From positions 1-64,000 of the forward strand of contig NZ_AUIF01000043.1 of NCBI RefSeq assembly GCF_000423565.1: a stretch of DNA of 64,000 nt, read 5' to 3'. Below, piece by piece: positions 1 to 10,280 of the stretch. The notes beneath the pieces are model-generated. The model did not search any database, was not told the DNA's origin, and was given only the letters and a program-made list of their open reading frames with translations. Position numbers and translations under genes: made by a program. Each line of letters opens with the position of its first letter. Position 1 is the stretch's first letter. The DNA is from Runella zeae DSM 19591 (lineage in GTDB: Bacteria > Bacteroidota > Bacteroidia > Cytophagales > Spirosomataceae).

Positions 1-288
1 CATTACCTCTTCAAACGTCATAACGGCCGACACAAACTTCTCACCATTGGCCCGACTATGCTCCTTCAAAGAAACATTACAAAAAGCGACTAAATTTTTG
101 CCAATGCCTTCTCTATCAACCAATGCCACATATTTCTTTATAACTCCTTCCCGCTCCAATTTGCGAACCCTCTCATATACAGGAGTGTATGACAAATTTA
201 GTTGCGCCGCAAGCTCTTTAGTCGTCAAAAGTGCGTTTTGTTGCAGATAGCGTAAAATCCCTTTATCCGTAATATCCAACTTTATCAT
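1..288 (-). CDS. Lrp/AsnC family transcriptional regulator, N-terminal part (cut by window edge)
   Basis: The minus strand is open from an ATG at 288 to the window edge in one frame (96 codons), so the C-terminal half is missing. The protein begins MIKLDITDKGILRYLQQNA and continues with a winged helix-turn-helix of the Lrp/AsnC type (residues 5-50), with the recognition-helix stretch LSYTPVYERVRKLEREGVI. The text after it matches the linker and first strand of the ligand-binding RAM domain. Family members bind amino acids and regulate their metabolism; the target here is unknown. It is divergent from the OmpA gene at 576, and the 287 bp between them is AT-rich. Confidence 0.9.
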   Translation of the reverse strand, partial: MIKLDITDKGILRYLQQNALLTTKELAAQLNLSYTPVYERVRKLEREGVIKKYVALVDREGIGKNLVAFCNVSLKEHSRANGEKFVSAVMTFEEVM

Positions 289-575
289 ATAGACTTATTA
301 TATGGTTTATAAGATATAAAATCTTTATAAAGGTAATAATATTTGAATTTTTATCTAAAAAATGTCAAAATATTAAACAAATCAACAAAAACGCCTTCAC
401 AACTTAATACCACCACCCCAATTCGAGCAAAATTTTCCACACAAAAAATTTTTCACTTTACCTAAACCACAACACCAAAAAGCATAATGCACTAATTGTC
501 AAATAATTACAAAATACACAAATCCACAAGGTATGCTTTTTTAGTATTTCTTAATAAATCAAATTTCAAAAAATT

Positions 576-1316
576 ATGAAGACGCTAACCAAGTATATAG
601 TTTTAGGTTATGTCACTTTGATAGCCACCTCTGCCCCTGAGGTTGCATTTTCTCAACAGTCAACTAAGAAAAAAAATACAACTACCAAAACCGATAAAAC
701 AAAGCTCAAAAGATCTCAAAAAGGAGCTTTGATTGGGGTAGGTGCTGGAGCTATCGTAGGAGGAATTATTGGCAAAAACAACAAAAATACCGCGATTGGA
801 GCCATTATAGGTGCTACTGTAGGTGGTGCCGCTGGGGCAATAATAGGTCAACGTATGGACAAGCAAGCTGAAAGGCTAAAAGAAGATTTAGGTAAAACTG
901 CAAGAGTAGAACGCGTAGGAGAAGGTGTAAAGCTTACTTTCGACAACGCCCTTTTGTTTGATTTCGGCTCTTCATCACTACGTCCCGAAACCCAAGAAAG
1001 TCTCCGAAAAATGGCCAATACCCTCAAAGACGAACAAAAGACTGAGCTTCTTGTAGAAGGACACACCGACAACGTAGGTTCTGAAGCTTTTAACAGAGAC
1101 TTGTCCAACAAACGCGCTCAAGCCGTTGCCAATTTTTTGATTGGAGAAGGAGTTTCCACTAGTCGTTTCAAAGTCATTGGCCAAGGCGAAGCCAATCCTG
1201 TCGCTTCCAACAATACCGAAACAGGACGTCAACAAAATCGCCGGGTAGAAATTGGTCTTTATGCCAGCGAAGAAATGAAAAAAGCCGCTCAAAACGGCAC
1301 TATCAGTCTTAGATAA
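576..1316 (+). CDS. Glycine-zipper and OmpA-domain outer-membrane protein
   Basis: 246 residues. An N-terminal signal peptide (about residues 1-26, ending near VAFSQQ) is followed by a lysine/threonine-rich linker, then a glycine-zipper segment (about residues 50-92) with repeated small residues such as GALIGVGAGAIVGGIIG and GAIIGATVGGAAGAIIG. The C-terminal half (about 120-235) is an OmpA/MotB peptidoglycan-binding domain with the expected GHTDNVG and LSNKRAQAVANFL motifs. The arrangement resembles YiaD-type proteins that tether the outer membrane to peptidoglycan. No clear lipobox cysteine is visible. It precedes two further envelope proteins on the same strand, separated by a hairpin at 1329-1363. 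Confidence 0.9.
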   Translation: MKTLTKYIVLGYVTLIATSAPEVAFSQQSTKKKNTTTKTDKTKLKRSQKGALIGVGAGAIVGGIIGKNNKNTAIGAIIGATVGGAAGAIIGQRMDKQAERLKEDLGKTARVERVGEGVKLTFDNALLFDFGSSSLRPETQESLRKMANTLKDEQKTELLVEGHTDNVGSEAFNRDLSNKRAQAVANFLIGEGVSTSRFKVIGQGEANPVASNNTETGRQQNRRVEIGLYASEEMKKAAQNGTISLR

Positions 1317-1328
1317 TCAATCATCAAC

Positions 1329-1363
1329 AGTGCTACGAAAACTAATAATTTTTTTGTAGCACT
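1329..1363 (+). terminator. Hairpin between OmpA gene and next gene
   Basis: AGTGCTAC at 1329-1336 pairs perfectly with GTAGCACT at 1356-1363; the intervening A-run and T-run can extend the stem. No T tract follows the stem, so it may be an attenuator or an RNA-processing site rather than a full terminator. Confidence 0.45.
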
Positions 1364-1380
1364 ACAATCCCTCCACAACA

Positions 1381-1857
1381 ATGAAAAAGTTAAACATACT
1401 CCTCATCGCATTAGTCTCTTTACTATCTATTTCTGCTGCCTACTCACAAGATTACCGTACAGGTATTGGTCTTAGAGCAGGGAGCACCAATGGCCTCACT
1501 ATCAAGCACTATACCAAGCCTCGCGTAGCTGTCGAAGGTATTATTTCCTCGCGCTGGAGAGGACTTGGATTCACGGGTTTGATTGAAGGTCATACACGCG
1601 CTTTTGATGTCAATCGTCTTAATTTTTACTACGGTGCAGGTGCTCATATTTACTTTTGGGGTGAAGGAAGACGCGGCTCATCTCCTTTTCCAGAACGTAA
1701 TAGCGTAGTAGGACTAGATGGTATCTTAGGGCTAGAATATAACTTCCGCGAAATCCCTATCAATTTGAGTATTGACTGGAAACCTACCTTCAATTTCAAC
1801 GTAGCTGACAATTTCTGGGGTGATGATGCCGCCCTTTCTATTCGCTACATATTTTGA
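1381..1857 (+). CDS. Small outer-membrane beta-barrel-like protein
   Basis: 158 residues with a clear signal peptide (residues 1-22, cleaved after AAYS). The mature part consists of alternating hydrophobic and polar stretches rich in glycine and aromatic residues and ends in SIRYIF, a C-terminal aromatic as seen in outer-membrane barrels. No catalytic motif is visible. It lies between the OmpA-domain gene and another barrel gene on the same strand, which suggests a set of small envelope proteins. Its specific function cannot be assigned. Confidence 0.75.
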   Translation: MKKLNILLIALVSLLSISAAYSQDYRTGIGLRAGSTNGLTIKHYTKPRVAVEGIISSRWRGLGFTGLIEGHTRAFDVNRLNFYYGAGAHIYFWGEGRRGSSPFPERNSVVGLDGILGLEYNFREIPINLSIDWKPTFNFNVADNFWGDDAALSIRYIF

Positions 1858-1897
1858 TATAATTTTTCTAACCACTCACTAAAAATATCATAAAGCC

Positions 1898-2536
1898 ATG
1901 AAATTCAACCCAATATATCTTTTTTTAGGATTAAGTACTTTACTCTTTCAAGCCAATCTTAAGACTTATGCGCAAGATGCTTCAGCCCGTACAGGTATCA
2001 GAGGGGGACTCAATGTATCTAATCTTTATATCAAAGACGTGACTGACCGTAATCCTCGCTACGGATTTCATGTGGGTCTTTTTACGCAAGTACCTCTTAT
2101 CAAAGGTATGCTTTACTTACAACCTGAGGTAGGATATTCTACCAAAGGCGTCACTGCTCGGTACAATTTGCTCAATGGCACATTTAGAGGACAAAATACC
2201 TTCAAAATGGATTACTTTGAAATCCCTGTATTAGCTACGCTCAAGGTTGGCAATTTTGTTGATATTCACGGTGGGCTTTACGGAGGTTTTTTAGTAAATG
2301 CTTCGACCGAAAGTAAAAGCGACGCAGGCTTTAACGCCACCGTACTCAATCGCGACAATTTCAACAATTTTGACTATGGTCTTGCGGCTGGTTTAAGTAT
2401 TTATTTTGGAAAAATAATGCTAGCTACTCGCTACAACTATGGCCTACGCCCCGTAGCGTCAAGTACCGCAGCCAAAGTATTCCTAGACAATGCCAAAAAT
2501 TCTGCCGCTCAGCTAAGCATAGGGTATACGTTTTAG
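1898..2536 (+). CDS. PorT-like outer-membrane beta-barrel protein
   Basis: 212 residues: signal peptide about 1-25 (ends TYAQ), then the pattern of the Bacteroidota outer-membrane barrel family (PorT/OMP_b-brl_2), including GIRGGLNVSNLY at the start, VGLFTQVPL and LYLQPEVGYSTKG in the middle, and a C-terminal QLSIGYTF. This family is common in the phylum and usually has no known role beyond being an 8-stranded barrel. It is the last gene of the run and is followed by a terminator at 2561-2593. Confidence 0.82.
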   Translation: MKFNPIYLFLGLSTLLFQANLKTYAQDASARTGIRGGLNVSNLYIKDVTDRNPRYGFHVGLFTQVPLIKGMLYLQPEVGYSTKGVTARYNLLNGTFRGQNTFKMDYFEIPVLATLKVGNFVDIHGGLYGGFLVNASTESKSDAGFNATVLNRDNFNNFDYGLAAGLSIYFGKIMLATRYNYGLRPVASSTAAKVFLDNAKNSAAQLSIGYTF

Positions 2537-2560
2537 CCTCCATTACAACTACTCTATACA

Positions 2561-2593
2561 ATCCCGTTTGGCGTAAGTCAAATGGGATTTTTT
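2561..2593 (+). terminator. Rho-independent terminator after the barrel gene
   Basis: ATCCCGTTTG at 2561-2570 can pair with CAAATGGGAT at 2579-2588 (one G-U pair), with loop GCGTAAGT, and is followed by a run of T. Confidence 0.75.
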
Positions 2594-2732
2594 ATGCATA
2601 ACTCTATTAGACAAAATATCTATATTCTTTGATTGTCACCTCTCACATTTGTTTAACCCTTCTTCTTATACGTATTTATTTGCACAAATTATCTATTTTT
2701 ATATTCATATATAGAATATTCATCTAAAAAAA

Positions 2733-2815
2733 AAGCTATCCGTATCTTTCTGTGTAAATTTGTAGCTTGTTAAAGTGGACGCTACAAGCCTACTTTTGAG
2801 TTTGTGTTATAGGCC
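2733..2815 (+). promoter_or_regulatory. Structured leader upstream of metH (candidate RNA regulator)
   Basis: A 7-bp perfect stem, TTGTAGC (2760-2766) with GCTACAA (2781-2787), encloses a 14-base loop. Loop bases AAAGTGG (2772-2778) can pair with CCTACTTT (2789-2796) through one bulge, giving an H-type pseudoknot. Competing pairings exist: AAGCTA (2733-2738) with TAGCTT (2763-2768), GCTTGT (2765-2770) with ACAAGC (2784-2789), and GCCTA (2788-2792) with TAGGC (2810-2814). An exact TAnnTTTG match (2755-2762) overlaps the 5' side of the first stem, and a near match (2743-2750) would start transcription just before it. I cannot match this to a named riboswitch class; no B12 box is visible. Confidence 0.4.
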
Positions 2816-2845
2816 TCGTTCCTGAATAAATTATAATTTGTAAAA

Positions 2846-5800
2846 ATGCAAAACCCAGACATTCAAGAAATCCTCAAATCACGAATCCTTGTACTCGACG
2901 GTGCGATGGGTTCGATGATTCAGCGTTATAAATTGACCGATGCCGATTATAGAGGCGAACGTTTCAAAGATTTCCCCCACGAACTCAAAGGCAACAATGA
3001 CCTGCTGTCGTTGACGCGGCCCGATGTGATTCAAGAAATTCATGAAGCTTATCTGGAAGCAGGGGCAGACATTATCGAAACCAATACTTTTAGTGGTACC
3101 ACTATCGCTATGGCCGATTATCACATGGAAGACTTGGTATATGAGCTTAATTATGAATCGGCTCAGCTAGCCCGTCACGCTTGTGATAAATACATCGCTG
3201 CCAATCCCGATAAGCCACGCTTTGTAGCGGGGTCGATTGGGCCTACCAACCGCACCGCGTCGCTTTCTCCCGATGTAAACGACCCTGGCTACCGTGCCGT
3301 TACTTTTGATGAATTGGTAGATGCTTATTATGAACAAGTGCAAGCCTTGGTAGATGGTGGTTCGGATATATTATTGGTCGAAACCATTTTTGATACTTTG
3401 AATGCCAAAGCCGCTTTGTACGCGATTGATTTGTACTTTGATGATGTCAAAAAAGGAACGATTCGGGCTATCAATGGAGCATTTACGCCTCAAGCTATAA
3501 ATACTACGAAAACGCAATTGCCTATCATGGTGTCGGGAACGATTACGGATGCTTCTGGCCGTACGCTTTCAGGACAGACTACAGAAGCTTTCTTGACGTC
3601 GGTATCGCATATGCCCCTGCTCTCCGTGGGTCTCAACTGCGCCCTTGGTGCTGACTTAATGCGCCCGTATGTTCAAACTCTCGCCAATCAAGCGCCGTTT
3701 TATACCTCAGCTCACCCCAACGCAGGCTTACCCAACGAAATGGGCGAATATGACCAAAGTCCCGAACAAATGGCGGTGATTATTGACGATTTCTTAAAAA
3801 ATCGTTTTATCAATATCATCGGCGGATGCTGCGGTACTACCCCACCCCATATCAAAGCCATTGCCGACGTAGCAGCCAAATACGAACCTCGTGATATTCC
3901 CGAAAACGACCATGTCCAAAAACTATCAGGACTAGAACCCCTAAAAATCACGAAGGAGACCAACTTTGTCAATATTGGGGAGCGGTGTAATGTGACAGGT
4001 TCCAAAAAATTTGCACGCCTCGTCCGCGAAGGCAACTATGATGCCGCTATTGCAGTAGCACGCGAGCAGGTAGATTCGGGAGCACAAGTTCTGGACATCA
4101 ACATGGATGAAGGGATGATTGACGGCGTGCAAGCCATGACGAAGTTTTGCAATTTATTGATGGCCGAGCCTGATATTGCCCGTGTTCCTTTCATGGTCGA
4201 TTCGTCTAAGTGGGAGGTGATTGAGGCGGGTCTAAAATGTTTGCAAGGCAAAGCCATCGTCAATTCTATCTCACTGAAAGAAGGAGAAGAGAAGTTTATC
4301 CAACAAGCCGAAAAAGTAAAACGCTACGGTGCATCGGTCGTAGTGATGGCTTTTGACGAAGTAGGCCAAGCCGACAATTATGAGCGCCGTATCGAAATCT
4401 GCGAACGCGCCTATTGGATTTTGGTAAATAAAGTAGGATTCCCTCCGCAAGACATCATCTTTGACCCCAATATCCTGACCGTAGGTACGGGTATGGAAGA
4501 GCACAACAACTACGCTGTTGATTTTATCAACGCTACTCGTTGGATTAAAGAGCATTTGCCTTATGCCAAAGTAAGTGGAGGAGTCTCAAACGTATCCTTT
4601 TCATTCAGAGGGAATGAGCTTGTTCGTGAGGCAATCCATACGGTATTTTTATACTATGCTATCAAAGCAGGGATGGATATGGGTATTGTCAATGCAGGGC
4701 AGTTGGGGGTTTATGACGACCTCCCCAAAGATATGCTCGAACATTGCGAAGATCTGATTCTCAACCGTCGCCCTGATGCTACCGAAAGGATGTTGGCCTT
4801 TGCCGAAACCGTAAAATCTAAAGGTAAAGAACAAGTAGTAGATAATGCTTGGCGCGCTCAACCCGTCTCCAAACGCCTCGAACATGCCCTCATCAAAGGA
4901 CTGACTGAGTTTATAGATGAAGACGTAGAAGAAGCTCGTGCTCAGTCGAGCCGCCCACTTGATGTGATTGAAGGCCCACTTATGGATGGTATGAACGTGG
5001 TTGGTGACTTATTTGGGGAAGGAAAAATGTTTTTGCCCCAAGTAGTAAAATCAGCCCGAGTCATGAAAAAAGCGGTAGCTTATCTTACGCCTTTCATCGA
5101 AGCTGAAAAAGCTGGCGGCGCTGCCGCCGCTGGCAAAATCTTGATGGCTACGGTAAAAGGAGACGTACACGACATCGGCAAAAATATAGTGGGCGTAGTA
5201 CTTGGCTGCAACAACTACGAAATCATTGACTTAGGAGTAATGGTGCCTACCGATAAAATTTTGGCTGCTGCCAAAGAACACAACGTGGACATCATTGGTC
5301 TATCGGGTTTGATTACGCCTTCACTCGATGAAATGGTAGGCGTGGCCAAAGAAATGGAACGCCAAGGTTTTAAATTACCATTACTCATCGGAGGAGCTAC
5401 TACTTCACGGATTCATACGGCCGTAAAAATCGACCCTCATTATAGCGGCCCCGTTATCCATGTGTTGGATGCGAGTCGTGCGGTACCGGTGGCTGGAAAA
5501 TTGACCCAAAATGAACAGACTTACGCCGACGTTTTGACTGACATCAAAAAAGAATACGCTAAACTTCGTGAGGACCACGCCAAACGCCAACAAGCGAAAG
5601 AAGCCGTAACATTGGAGGCAGCAAGAGCCAACAAAACTAAGATTGATTGGGAAAATTTTGAGCCTACCAAACCGAAGTTTTTGGGTAATAAGTATTTCTA
5701 TGACTACCCGCTCGAAGACATTGCCAAATACATAGACTGGACTCCTTTTTTCCAAACTTGGCAGCTGCATGGTAAATACCCCAAGATTTTTGAGGATGCG

Positions 5801-6655
5801 ACTGTAGGAGCAGAAGCTAAGAAATTGTACGATGATGCCAAAGCAATGTTAGCCGAAATCATCAAAAACAAATCTCTGAAAGCCAACGCAGTCATTGGTT
5901 TTTATCCTGCCAATTCGGTAGAAGATGATATTGTTTTGCATGAGTTTGAAGAATTGGAAGTAAGTTTTGCAGGGCAGGGCCAAGCCAAACGAAAAGATTT
6001 TAGAGTCAAAAATCTTGACTTGGAGACTTCTAGCCTCACGCAAACAGTACTACACAACTTACGTCAACAAAATCAAAAAGCGGCCAATCTTCCCAATTTG
6101 TGCCTTTCTGACTATATAATGCCAGCCTCGGCCAAACGTACCGATTATATAGGCGCTTTTGCCGTCACTGCGGGTATTGGTATCGAAGCATTATTGGAAA
6201 AATACGAAGCCGACCATGACGACTACAGTAGCATCATGCTCAAAGCTGTCGCCGACCGCTTAGCCGAAGCTTTTACAGAACTGATGCACGAACGTGTCCG
6301 TAAGGAGTTTTGGGGCTATGCTCAAGAAGAAACATTCAGCAATGAAGAATTGATTTCCGAAAAATACCAAGGTATTCGTCCAGCACCAGGCTACCCTGCT
6401 TGCCCCGACCATACCGAAAAACGTACGTTGTTTGACCTCCTAGATGCGGAAGCTCAAGTAGGAATTGAATTGACCGAAAGCTTTGCGATGTATCCTGCTA
6501 GTTCAGTGAGTGGGTGGTATTTTGCGCACCCTGCCTCTCGGTACTTTGCCCTTGGCAAAATCGCCAAAGACCAAGTCGAAGACTATTCACTCCGTAAAAA
6601 CATGAGCCTCGAAGACACCGAACGCTGGCTAGCTCCTGTGTTGAATTATGATTAA
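2846..6655 (+). CDS. metH: Cobalamin-dependent methionine synthase
   Basis: 1269 residues, close to the family's usual length of about 1230. It transfers a methyl group from 5-methyltetrahydrofolate to homocysteine through methylcobalamin in the cytoplasm. All four modules are present in order. The homocysteine domain (1-340) has zinc ligands Cys265 (LNCALGAD) and Cys328/Cys329 ([10 protein letters not shown]). The pterin-binding domain (about 370-640) begins [17 protein letters not shown]. The B12-binding cap and Rossmann domain follow, with the cobalt ligand His775 in [11 protein letters not shown]. The SAM-binding reactivation domain runs from about 940, with [15 protein letters not shown]. 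The gene has a structured leader and is convergent with icmF, another B12 enzyme. A copy of its last 30 or so bases is duplicated downstream. Confidence 0.98.
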   Translation: MQNPDIQEILKSRILVLDGAMGSMIQRYKLTDADYRGERFKDFPHELKGNNDLLSLTRPDVIQEIHEAYLEAGADIIETNTFSGTTIAMADYHMEDLVYELNYESAQLARHACDKYIAANPDKPRFVAGSIGPTNRTASLSPDVNDPGYRAVTFDELVDAYYEQVQALVDGGSDILLVETIFDTLNAKAALYAIDLYFDDVKKGTIRAINGAFTPQAINTTKTQLPIMVSGTITDASGRTLSGQTTEAFLTSVSHMPLLSVGLNCALGADLMRPYVQTLANQAPFYTSAHPNAGLPNEMGEYDQSPEQMAVIIDDFLKNRFINIIGGCCGTTPPHIKAIADVAAKYEPRDIPENDHVQKLSGLEPLKITKETNFVNIGERCNVTGSKKFARLVREGNYDAAIAVAREQVDSGAQVLDINMDEGMIDGVQAMTKFCNLLMAEPDIARVPFMVDSSKWEVIEAGLKCLQGKAIVNSISLKEGEEKFIQQAEKVKRYGASVVVMAFDEVGQADNYERRIEICERAYWILVNKVGFPPQDIIFDPNILTVGTGMEEHNNYAVDFINATRWIKEHLPYAKVSGGVSNVSFSFRGNELVREAIHTVFLYYAIKAGMDMGIVNAGQLGVYDDLPKDMLEHCEDLILNRRPDATERMLAFAETVKSKGKEQVVDNAWRAQPVSKRLEHALIKGLTEFIDEDVEEARAQSSRPLDVIEGPLMDGMNVVGDLFGEGKMFLPQVVKSARVMKKAVAYLTPFIEAEKAGGAAAAGKILMATVKGDVHDIGKNIVGVVLGCNNYEIIDLGVMVPTDKILAAAKEHNVDIIGLSGLITPSLDEMVGVAKEMERQGFKLPLLIGGATTSRIHTAVKIDPHYSGPVIHVLDASRAVPVAGKLTQNEQTYADVLTDIKKEYAKLREDHAKRQQAKEAVTLEAARANKTKIDWENFEPTKPKFLGNKYFYDYPLEDIAKYIDWTPFFQTWQLHGKYPKIFEDATVGAEAKKLYDDAKAMLAEIIKNKSLKANAVIGFYPANSVEDDIVLHEFEELEVSFAGQGQAKRKDFRVKNLDLETSSLTQTVLHNLRQQNQKAANLPNLCLSDYIMPASAKRTDYIGAFAVTAGIGIEALLEKYEADHDDYSSIMLKAVADRLAEAFTELMHERVRKEFWGYAQEETFSNEELISEKYQGIRPAPGYPACPDHTEKRTLFDLLDAEAQVGIELTESFAMYPASSVSGWYFAHPASRYFALGKIAKDQVEDYSLRKNMSLEDTERWLAPVLNYD

Positions 6656-6753
6656 ATGGCTAACGCAGGCAGGGTTTCGACCCCTGCCTGCGTTTTCTGT
6701 GTTTTTATCACCAAACGCTGCATAGCTCCTGTGTTGAATTATGATTAAATGGC
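6617..6753 (+). repeat. Tandem duplication of the metH 3' end
   Basis: Bases 6617-6660 (last codons of metH, its stop and 5 bases beyond) recur at 6710-6753 with 41 of 44 identical, an offset of 93 bases. The second copy is non-coding because no open frame leads into it. The hairpin after each copy is also duplicated. Confidence 0.85.
6662..6696 (+). terminator. Terminator hairpin 1 after metH
   Basis: A perfect 13-bp stem, AACGCAGGCAGGG (6662-6674) with CCCTGCCTGCGTT (6682-6694), has a 7-base loop and is followed by TT, which completes a TTTT run. It terminates metH. Confidence 0.8.
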
Positions 6754-6776
6754 CAACGGGGACGGGTTCCAAAGCT

Positions 6777-6845
6777 AACGCAGGCAGGGTTTCGAACCCC
6801 CTGCCTGCGTTTTCTGTCTCGAACCCTGCTTGCGTTTTTTGCATT
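6777..6845. terminator. Terminator hairpin 2 plus partial third copy, between metH and icmF
   Basis: The same 13-bp stem recurs at 6777-6789 and 6799-6811 with a 9-base loop. A partial copy (ACCCTGCTTGCGTTTTTT, about 6823-6840) follows and carries a longer T tract. The convergent position suggests bidirectional termination. Confidence 0.7.
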
Positions 6846-6852
6846 TTTTTTA

Positions 6853-9800
6853 CTACATATTTCTCCGATACTGCCCTCCTACCTCATACAATGCCGCCGA
6901 GATTTGTCCCAAGGTACATACTTTGGTAGCTTCCATGAGTGATTCAAAAAGATTGGTATTCTGAAGCGCCGCTTCTTTGAGTTGATTAAGAGCAGCAATT
7001 GCTTCATCCTTGTAGCGAGTCTGAAAATCTTGCCGATACGCTACAGCATATTGCTTTTCCTCATCTGTAGAGCGAATGACCTCCGCCGGTAAAATCGTGG
7101 GCGAACCACGCTCATCCAAAAATGTATTGACCCCAATAATAGGCAATGCCCCCGTATGTTTTTGCATTTCATAATGCATCGATTCTTCCTGAATCTTGCT
7201 GCGTTGATACATACGCTCCATCGCGCCCAAGACGCCCCCACGTTCGCTAATACTCAAAAATTCCTGATAGACAGCCTCTTCTACCAAATCGGTCAACTCT
7301 TCTACGATAAAAGCTCCTTGCAAAGGATTTTCGTTTTTGGTAAGACCAAATTCTCGATTGATAATCAACTGTATGGCCATCGCACGTCTGACACTCTCTT
7401 CGGTCGGGGTCGTAATTGCTTCATCGTAAGCGTTGGTATGGAGCGAATTACAATTGTCATAAATCGCCAACAAGGCTTGCAAAGTAGTACGGATGTCATT
7501 AAACGCAATCTCTTGGGCGTGCAAGCTCCGCCCAGAAGTCTGAATATGATACTTTAGTTTTTGACTGCGCTCATTGCCTTTGTACTTGTGTTTCATAGCT
7601 TTGGCCCAAATACGCCTTGCCACTCTTCCCAGCACCGTGTATTCGGGATCCATACCGTTGGAAAAGAAAAAAGAAAGATTTGGCGCAAAGTCATCAATGT
7701 GCATTCCTCGGCTGAGGTAATATTCTACAAAGGTAAATCCATTAGAAAGCGTAAAGGCTAATTGGGAAATCGGATTGGCACCCGCTTCGGCAATATGGTA
7801 TCCCGAAATCGAAACCGAATAAAAATTACGCACCTGATTATCAATAAAATACTGCTGAATATCGCCCATGAGCTTAAGCGCAAACTCAGTCGAAAAGATA
7901 CAGGTATTTTGCGCTTGGTCTTCTTTCAGAATATCGGCTTGTACCGTACCTCGCACCTGACGAAGCGTATCTGCTTTGATTTTTTGGTAAACTTCGAGAG
8001 GCAATACTTGGTCGCCCGTAGTGCCCAATAGCCCCAATCCTAGCCCATTGTGTCCTTCTGGCAAAGTACCACTGTAAGTCACTTTGGGTTCAAAACAAAT
8101 ATCGCTTTGTGCTTGTAGCCATTTTTCGCATTGCTGGTCGATAGCAGCATTCAAAAAGAACCCCAACACAATAGGCGCGGGGCCGTTGATAGTCATCGAA
8201 ACGGAAGTAGAAGGGTCGCACAAATCAAAACCACTATACAGTTTTTTGGCATCGTCGAGGTTGCAAATACTAACGCCTGAGTTACCCACTTTACCATAAA
8301 TATCGGGCCGAAAATCTGGGTCTTCGCCGTAGAGTGTTACTGAATCAAAGGCTGTCGAAAGCCTTTTAGCGGGCATTTGTTTAGACAAATAATGAAAACG
8401 GCGATTGGTACGTTCGGGACCACCTTCTCCTGCAAACATCCGCGTCGGGTCTTCCCCTTCCCTCTTTAACGGAAAAACACCCGCCGTAAAAGGAAACTCG
8501 CCAGGTACATTTTCAGTCAGTACCCACTTTAAAATATCTCCCCAATCGCTGTACTTAGGCAGTGCAATCTTCGGAATTTTGAGGTGCGACAATGTCTCCG
8601 TCCACAAATCTTGCTCAATGATTTTATCCCTCACCTTGAACTGATACTTATCGGCACGGTATTTTTTGACGGTTTCGGGCCAATTTTCGAGCAATTTTTT
8701 ACAATCAAAATGCAGATGACTTTCCAATTCTTGATAAATATCCCGAAGACTTTCGGCATTGTCCAAAAGCTGAAGTTGAGTCAAGGTCTTAATTGTACCA
8801 TCAAGCTGATATAACTGACGCGCAATAGCGGCTTGGTCGTTCACAAATTGCTCATAATTCCGCGCATTTTCGACAATTTCGGCCAAATACCGTACTCTCT
8901 CGGGAGGCATTATACTGTTTGTGTGGCCTAATTGTGAATTCCCTTTTTTGACCGAAAGCTTATTAAACAATTGCCCCTTTGTCCAGTATTCTTTGTTTTC
9001 TTGCTTTTGCTCCAACACCTCCACCAACCTGAGATAGAGCGCATTCATACCTGCATCGTTGAATTGACTCGCAATCGTCCCAAAAACTGGCAAAGCTTCT
9101 TCAGCCACGTCCCAAAGTTGGTGATTGCGGCGGTATTGTTTTTTTACATCGCGCAACGCATCAAGTGAGCCACGTTTATCAAACTTATTGATGGCGATGA
9201 GGTCGGCATAGTCGAGCATATCAATTTTTTCGAGTTGCGTAGCAGCACCATATTCGGAAGTCATGACGTAAAGCGATACATCCGAATGCTCGATGATTTC
9301 GGTATCTGACTGACCGATACCCGATGTTTCTACAATAATTAAATCAAAATGAGCCGCTTTACAGATATTAATGGCCTCCGCGATATGTTTACTCAAAGCT
9401 AGATTGGACTGTCGGGTCGCAAGTGAGCGCATATATACGCGCCCACGGGCTATGTCTGGATGCAGAGAATTCATGCGAATACGATCGCCCAGCAGTGCGC
9501 CTCCCGTTCTGCGTTTTGAAGGGTCAATGGAAATAACAGCCAATGTTTTATCCTGAAAATCAAGCAAAAAACGTCTAATCAATTCATCCACCAATGACGA
9601 TTTTCCTGCTCCTCCCGTACCCGTAATCCCCAAAACAACTGTGCTGCTTTTGGGCAAAAGAGATAAGTCATTTTTAACAAAAGCTTCGGGATTGTTTTCG
9701 GCTTCGCTGATCAGACGCGCAATGAGTTGGGGAGATTTTGACAGGGGAAGTTTTTTTAATTGGCCATTTAGTTCCCATAACTTTGTGGGAAAATCACATT

Positions 9801-10230
9801 TTTCAAGCAAATCATTAATCATTCCTTGCAAGCCCATTTCCCGTCCGTCGTCTGGCGAATACAAGCGAGTGATACCATAAGCTTGCAATTCGGCGATTTC
9901 GGTGGGTAGAATTGTTCCACCACCGCCACCAAAGATTTTGATATGCCCAGCGTCTTTTTCGTTAAGCAAATCGTACATGTATTTAAAAAACTCAACATGA
10001 CCTCCCTGATAACTCGTAATCGCAATGCCTTGCACATCTTCTTGAATGGCACATTCGACGATTTCTTGCACCGAGCGATTGTGCCCCAAGTGAATCACTT
10101 CTGCCCCCGAAGCCTGCATGAGGCGCCGCATGATATTGATAGCCGCATCGTGGCCGTCAAAAAGACTCGCCGCCGTTACGATTCTGACGTGATGTCTGGG
10201 TTGATAAGGTTTAACAATAATATTTTCCAT
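6853..10230 (-). CDS. icmF: Fused acyl-CoA mutase (IcmF-type: B12 domain, G-protein chaperone, mutase)
   Basis: 1125 residues, the length expected of fused isobutyryl-CoA mutase. The order is B12-binding domain (about 15-145, with [15 protein letters not shown] carrying the His ligand), a MeaB/ArgK-type GTPase (about 180-430, P-loop [12 protein letters not shown] near residue 200, switch text [18 protein letters not shown]), a linker, then a TIM-barrel mutase domain (about 570-1100, with SMTINGPAP and [15 protein letters not shown]). It rearranges a branched or straight acyl-CoA carbon skeleton with adenosylcobalamin, and the GTPase part loads and protects the cofactor. The substrate (isobutyryl-CoA or another) cannot be decided from sequence alone. 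It is convergent with metH and preceded by a -7-like motif at 10257-10264. Confidence 0.93.
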   Translation of the reverse strand: MENIIVKPYQPRHHVRIVTAASLFDGHDAAINIMRRLMQASGAEVIHLGHNRSVQEIVECAIQEDVQGIAITSYQGGHVEFFKYMYDLLNEKDAGHIKIFGGGGGTILPTEIAELQAYGITRLYSPDDGREMGLQGMINDLLEKCDFPTKLWELNGQLKKLPLSKSPQLIARLISEAENNPEAFVKNDLSLLPKSSTVVLGITGTGGAGKSSLVDELIRRFLLDFQDKTLAVISIDPSKRRTGGALLGDRIRMNSLHPDIARGRVYMRSLATRQSNLALSKHIAEAINICKAAHFDLIIVETSGIGQSDTEIIEHSDVSLYVMTSEYGAATQLEKIDMLDYADLIAINKFDKRGSLDALRDVKKQYRRNHQLWDVAEEALPVFGTIASQFNDAGMNALYLRLVEVLEQKQENKEYWTKGQLFNKLSVKKGNSQLGHTNSIMPPERVRYLAEIVENARNYEQFVNDQAAIARQLYQLDGTIKTLTQLQLLDNAESLRDIYQELESHLHFDCKKLLENWPETVKKYRADKYQFKVRDKIIEQDLWTETLSHLKIPKIALPKYSDWGDILKWVLTENVPGEFPFTAGVFPLKREGEDPTRMFAGEGGPERTNRRFHYLSKQMPAKRLSTAFDSVTLYGEDPDFRPDIYGKVGNSGVSICNLDDAKKLYSGFDLCDPSTSVSMTINGPAPIVLGFFLNAAIDQQCEKWLQAQSDICFEPKVTYSGTLPEGHNGLGLGLLGTTGDQVLPLEVYQKIKADTLRQVRGTVQADILKEDQAQNTCIFSTEFALKLMGDIQQYFIDNQVRNFYSVSISGYHIAEAGANPISQLAFTLSNGFTFVEYYLSRGMHIDDFAPNLSFFFSNGMDPEYTVLGRVARRIWAKAMKHKYKGNERSQKLKYHIQTSGRSLHAQEIAFNDIRTTLQALLAIYDNCNSLHTNAYDEAITTPTEESVRRAMAIQLIINREFGLTKNENPLQGAFIVEELTDLVEEAVYQEFLSISERGGVLGAMERMYQRSKIQEESMHYEMQKHTGALPIIGVNTFLDERGSPTILPAEVIRSTDEEKQYAVAYRQDFQTRYKDEAIAALNQLKEAALQNTNLFESLMEATKVCTLGQISAALYEVGGQYRRNM

Positions 10231-10256
10231 GTGGTTTGAATCAATAAAATCTCCAA

Positions 10257-10264
10257 CGAAGATA
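10257..10264 (-). promoter_or_regulatory. Candidate -7 element for icmF
   Basis: On the minus strand this reads TATCTTCG, one base from the Bacteroidota -7 consensus TAnnTTTG, 27 bases upstream of the icmF ATG. The -33 element is weak (ATTG). Confidence 0.35.
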
Positions 10265-10280
10265 GCTTATTTATTTTTTT

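Noticed and set aside
2690-2845. Cobalamin riboswitch upstream of metH
   Set aside because: The region is too short and no B12-box-like sequence was found; a different structured leader is proposed.
7156-8814. Several plus-strand frames opposite icmF
   Set aside because: They lack domains and are mirror frames of the mutase, whose B12, GTPase and mutase motifs are in the minus frame.
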